64,000 bases of DNA from Bradyrhizobium retamae (GTDB lineage: Bacteria > Pseudomonadota > Alphaproteobacteria > Rhizobiales > Xanthobacteraceae): NCBI RefSeq assembly GCF_001440415.1, contig NZ_LLYA01000160.1, positions 1-64,000 of the forward strand, in the 5' to 3' direction. Below the pieces are notes generated by a model, which saw nothing but the letters and a program-made list of their open reading frames with translations, ran no database searches and was not told the DNA's origin. Below, piece after piece: positions 61,267-64,000 of the stretch. The first letter of the stretch is position 1, and each line of letters opens with the position of its first letter. The position numbers were made by a program, and so were the translations under genes.

Positions 61267-62003
61267 TCCTCTTTCCTGCCGTCGATCTGAAAAACGGCCA
61301 ATGCGTGCGCCTCGAGCAGGGCGACATGGCGCGTGCGACCGTGTTCAACCTCGATCCCGCGGCGCAGGCTCGCGCCTTTGCCGAGCAAGGGTTTGAATAT
61401 CTCCACGTCGTCGATCTCGACGGTGCCTTTGCCGGCAGGCCGATGAACGCGCTGGCAGTCGAGGCGATGCTCAAAGCGGTCACCATGCCGGTGCAGCTTG
61501 GCGGCGGCATCCGCGATCTCAAGACCGTGGAAGCCTGGCTCGACAAGGGCATCGCGCGGGTCATCATCGGCACGGCGGCGGTGCGCGATCCGGAGCTGGT
61601 GAGGGGCGCGGCGAGAAAATTCCCCGGCCGCGTTGCGGTCGGACTCGACGCGCGCGACGGCAGGGTTGCGGTGGAAGGCTGGGCCGAGACCTCGCAGGTG
61701 ACCGCGCTCGAAATCGCGCAACGCTTCGAGGATGCCGGTGTCGCCGCCATCATTTTCACCGATATCGCGCGCGACGGCCTGTTGAAGGGCCTAAACCTCG
61801 ATGCCACGATTGCGCTCGCAGAACGCATTTCCATTCCCGTGATCGCATCCGGCGGGTTTGCCTCCATCGAGGACGTCAAGGCGCTGCTCGAGCCGGGCGC
61901 CAAAAAGCTTGCCGGCGCCATTGCCGGCCGCGCGCTCTATGATGGGCGGCTGGATCCCGCCGCCGCTTTGACGCTGATCCGCAACGCGCGCGCGGCGGCC
62001 TAG
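61263..62003 (+). CDS. hisA: ProFAR isomerase
   Basis: This 246-residue TIM-barrel enzyme isomerises the ProFAR intermediate of histidine synthesis. ILFPAVDLKNGQCVRLEQG carries the catalytic Asp near residue 7, and VQLGGGIRD and FTDIARDGLLKG the second one. The GTG at 61263 gives the usual N-terminus (MILFPAVDL) and overlaps the hisH stop; a GTG at 61254 is also possible. Confidence 0.96.
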   Translation: MILFPAVDLKNGQCVRLEQGDMARATVFNLDPAAQARAFAEQGFEYLHVVDLDGAFAGRPMNALAVEAMLKAVTMPVQLGGGIRDLKTVEAWLDKGIARVIIGTAAVRDPELVRGAARKFPGRVAVGLDARDGRVAVEGWAETSQVTALEIAQRFEDAGVAAIIFTDIARDGLLKGLNLDATIALAERISIPVIASGGFASIEDVKALLEPGAKKLAGAIAGRALYDGRLDPAAALTLIRNARAAA

Positions 62004-62014
62004 GAGTTTTTGCG

Positions 62015-62791
62015 ATGTTCAAGGTCCGCGTCATTCCCTGTCTCGACGTCAAGGACGGCCGCGTGGTCAAGGGCGTCAATTTCGTCGACCTGCGCGACGC
62101 GGGCGATCCTGTCGAGGCGGCGGTTGCATATGACGCGGCCGGTGCCGACGAATTGTGCTTCCTCGACATCACCGCCACCCACGAAAACCGCGGCACCATG
62201 CTGGATGTTGTCCGGCGCACGGCGGAAGCCTGTTTCATGCCGCTGACGGTCGGCGGCGGGGTGCGCACCATCGAGGATATCAAGACGCTGCTGCGCTTCG
62301 GCGCCGACAAGGTCTCGATCAATTCGGCCGCCGTCTCCAAGCGTGAATTCGTCAAGCAGGCGGCGGAAAAATTCGGCGAGCAGTGCATCGTGGTCGCGAT
62401 CGACGCCAAGCGGGTCAAGCGCGGCGGCGGCTCGGACCGCTGGGAGATTTTTACCCATGGCGGGCGCAACTCCACCGGGATCGACGCCATCGAATACGCG
62501 CAGGAAGTTGTCTCGCTCGGCGCCGGCGAGATCCTGTTGACCTCGATGGATCGCGACGGCACCCGCCAAGGCTTCGACCTGCCGCTGACGCAGGCCATCG
62601 CCGACAGTGTTCCCGTACCGGTCATCGCCTCCGGCGGCGTCGGCAATCTCGACCACCTCGTCGACGGCATCCGCCAGGGCCACGCCACCGCGGTGCTGGC
62701 GGCCTCGATATTCCACTTCGGCGAATTTACCATACGCCAAGCCAAGGAGCATATGGTGCGCGCCGGGCTGCCGATGCGGCTCGATCCCTGA
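62015..62791 (+). CDS. hisF: Imidazole glycerol phosphate synthase, cyclase subunit
   Basis: This 258-residue TIM-barrel enzyme forms the imidazole ring using ammonia channelled from HisH. RVIPCLDVKDGRVVKGVNF carries Asp11, and LLTSMDRDGTRQGFDL the second catalytic Asp. LTVGGGVRT and IASGGVGNLDHL are phosphate loops. TAGGAG-type ribosome binding site lies 6 bases upstream. Confidence 0.97.
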   Translation: MFKVRVIPCLDVKDGRVVKGVNFVDLRDAGDPVEAAVAYDAAGADELCFLDITATHENRGTMLDVVRRTAEACFMPLTVGGGVRTIEDIKTLLRFGADKVSINSAAVSKREFVKQAAEKFGEQCIVVAIDAKRVKRGGGSDRWEIFTHGGRNSTGIDAIEYAQEVVSLGAGEILLTSMDRDGTRQGFDLPLTQAIADSVPVPVIASGGVGNLDHLVDGIRQGHATAVLAASIFHFGEFTIRQAKEHMVRAGLPMRLDP

Positions 62792-62873
62792 CGACTCCCT
62801 GTCACAAAAGTGCTAAGTCCATCCCGGGACGGCGACCCGGCCTTTGGTCGGGCGCGAGCGTTGAGTTCGGTTG

Positions 62874-63197
62874 ATGTCGCGTTTCACGATCCATGATCTG
62901 GCCGCCACCATCGATGCACGGGCCGCATCGGGAGGAGAGGCGTCCTACACCCGCAAATTGCTCGACAGGGGGGCGGAGCACTGCGCCAAGAAGCTGGGCG
63001 AGGAAGCGGTCGAGACCGTGATCGCGGCGGTCGAGAACGACCGCAGCCACCTGATTGCCGAAAGCGCTGACCTGCTGTTTCATCTGCTGGTGTTGTTGAA
63101 GTCGCGGGGCGTGAAGCTGGAGGAGGTCGAAGCCGCGCTGGCGCAGCGGACATCGATGTCCGGGCTTGAGGAGAAGGCGTCGCGCAAGCGCGACTAG
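62874..63197 (+). CDS. hisE: Phosphoribosyl-ATP pyrophosphohydrolase
   Basis: This 107-residue helical enzyme performs the second step of histidine synthesis. SYTRKLLDRGAEHCAKKLGEEAVETVIAA is the metal-binding MazG-like helix pair with the ExxE motif, and ESADLLFHLLVLL the second. It is separate from hisI, which is not in this window. The ATG at 62874 is preferred to the TTG three bases before. Confidence 0.95.
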   Translation: MSRFTIHDLAATIDARAASGGEASYTRKLLDRGAEHCAKKLGEEAVETVIAAVENDRSHLIAESADLLFHLLVLLKSRGVKLEEVEAALAQRTSMSGLEEKASRKRD

Positions 63198-63212
63198 CCG
63201 AGAGGGCAGCTC

Positions 63213-64000
63213 ATGGATATCCGCACCCCGGAACAGCAATACAATCCCTACCGTATCTTCACGCGCGAACAGTGGGCACGGTTGCGCGACGACACGCCGA
63301 TGACGCTGGAGCCGGGCGAATTCGAGCGGCTGCGCTCGATGCATGACCGCCTTGACCTGCAGGAGGTCGAGGACATCTACCTGCCGCTATCGCGACTGTT
63401 GTCGATCTATGTCGATGCGACCGATCGGCTCTATCGGGCGCAGCGCCAGTTCCTCGGTATCCGCGATCGCAAGGTGCCCTACATCATCGGAGTCGCCGGG
63501 TCGGTCGCGGTCGGCAAATCGACCACTGCGCGTGTGCTGCAGGCGCTGCTGGCGCGCTGGTCGCCCCGTCCAAAGGTCGACCTGGTGACGACCGACGGCT
63601 TCCTGTATCCCAATGCCGTGCTCGAGCGGCAGGGGCTGATGCAGAAGAAGGGCTTTCCCGAGAGCTACGATCTGCCGATGCTGCTGGCGTTTCTTTCCGA
63701 CATCAAAGCCGGCCGCCGGCCGGTGCGCGCGCCGGTCTACTCGCATCTGGTCTACGACATCGTGCCGAACGAGTGGATCGAGGTCGACCTTCCCGACATC
63801 CTGATCGTCGAGGGCGTCAACGTGCTGCAGACCGGCCGACTGCCGCGCGACGGCAAGGCGGTGCCCGTGGTGTCCGACTTCTTCGATTTCTCCGTGTATA
63901 TCGACGCCGAGGAGCCGGTGCTGCGCGAATGGTATGTGCGGCGCTTCCTCGCGCTCAGGGACACCGCGTTCCACGATCCCAAATCGTACTTCCATCGATA
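63213..64000 (+). CDS. coaA: Pantothenate kinase, 3'-truncated by window edge
   Basis: This cytoplasmic type I kinase phosphorylates pantothenate, the first step of coenzyme A synthesis. At least 262 residues are visible; the C-terminus lies beyond the window. YNPYRIFTREQWARLR is the usual start. The P-loop GVAGSVAVGKSTTARVL is near residue 93, and LVTTDGFLYPNAVL, FPESYDLPMLLAFL and LIVEGVNVLQTG are CoaA signatures. A GAGAGGG patch precedes the ATG. It closes the his cluster, an order seen in other rhizobia. Confidence 0.95.
   Translation, partial: MDIRTPEQQYNPYRIFTREQWARLRDDTPMTLEPGEFERLRSMHDRLDLQEVEDIYLPLSRLLSIYVDATDRLYRAQRQFLGIRDRKVPYIIGVAGSVAVGKSTTARVLQALLARWSPRPKVDLVTTDGFLYPNAVLERQGLMQKKGFPESYDLPMLLAFLSDIKAGRRPVRAPVYSHLVYDIVPNEWIEVDLPDILIVEGVNVLQTGRLPRDGKAVPVVSDFFDFSVYIDAEEPVLREWYVRRFLALRDTAFHDPKSYFHR

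Overview
This 64 kb window looks like the chromosome of a Bradyrhizobium or a close relative (Nitrobacteraceae, Alphaproteobacteria). The evidence is high GC with long antisense shadow frames, an alphaproteobacterial gene set and order, two glnK-amtB pairs, and intergenic DNA packed with short palindromic repeats. One hairpin-rich repeat at the left end I know, from memory only, from Bradyrhizobium-type genomes. Nearly all genes are ordinary core genes. I see no rRNA, CRISPR array, transposase, prophage or integrative element.

Layout. 1-618 is repeat DNA. 0.6-13.1 kb holds accessory metabolism: a UMF1-type MFS carrier, gamma-glutamyltransferase, a short-chain dehydrogenase, a glutathione S-transferase, a DUF2239 protein, a DsbA-fold isomerase, a ketopantoate reductase, a periplasmic sugar dehydrogenase with its dihaem cytochrome c, and a large DUF2235 membrane protein. 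A tRNA-Gly(GCC) follows. 13.8-19.9 kb holds a CnoX-like thioredoxin, a Lon-substrate-domain protein, a TetR regulator divergent from a small membrane protein with two matching operators, a Trm112-like protein, a ubiquinone-type hydroxylase, TesB and a GYF/DUF898 membrane protein. 20.2-24.1 kb is the duplicated nitrogen-sensing pair glnK-amtB-glnK-amtB, ended by a strong terminator and followed by a VapBC toxin-antitoxin pair. 25.0-36.2 kb holds an aminotransferase, ftsK, lolA, xthA, an envelope-type response regulator with a cyclic-nucleotide-binding partner, an L,D-transpeptidase, a hydratase, a YggS protein and a GGDEF protein. 36.3-40.6 kb is leuS-lptE-holA.

40.8-52.9 kb is the most informative region: parB, parA, rsmG, mnmG, mnmE, rho and hemJ on the minus strand, then ppsR, maf, coaE and dnaQ on the plus strand. 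Four near-perfect parS palindromes lie at 43.3-45.5 kb. The 445-base divergent gap between hemJ and ppsR has an AT-rich stretch, four GANTC sites and a run of DnaA-box-like sequences. Its position beside the DUF299 gene matches where the origin lies in Caulobacter and Rickettsia, so I propose it as oriC, with the parABS centromere 4-6 kb away.

53.3-64 kb holds envelope and proteostasis genes (Tim44-like, mltA, smr, hslU, DUF2585, a GNAT enzyme resembling AAC(6')-Ib, hslV), then a histidine operon (hisB, DUF2628, hisH, hisA, hisF, hisE) running into coaA, which the window edge cuts. Start codons were chosen from family N-termini, signal peptides and ribosome binding sites. Family assignments rest on motifs and remembered family features, not on database searches.
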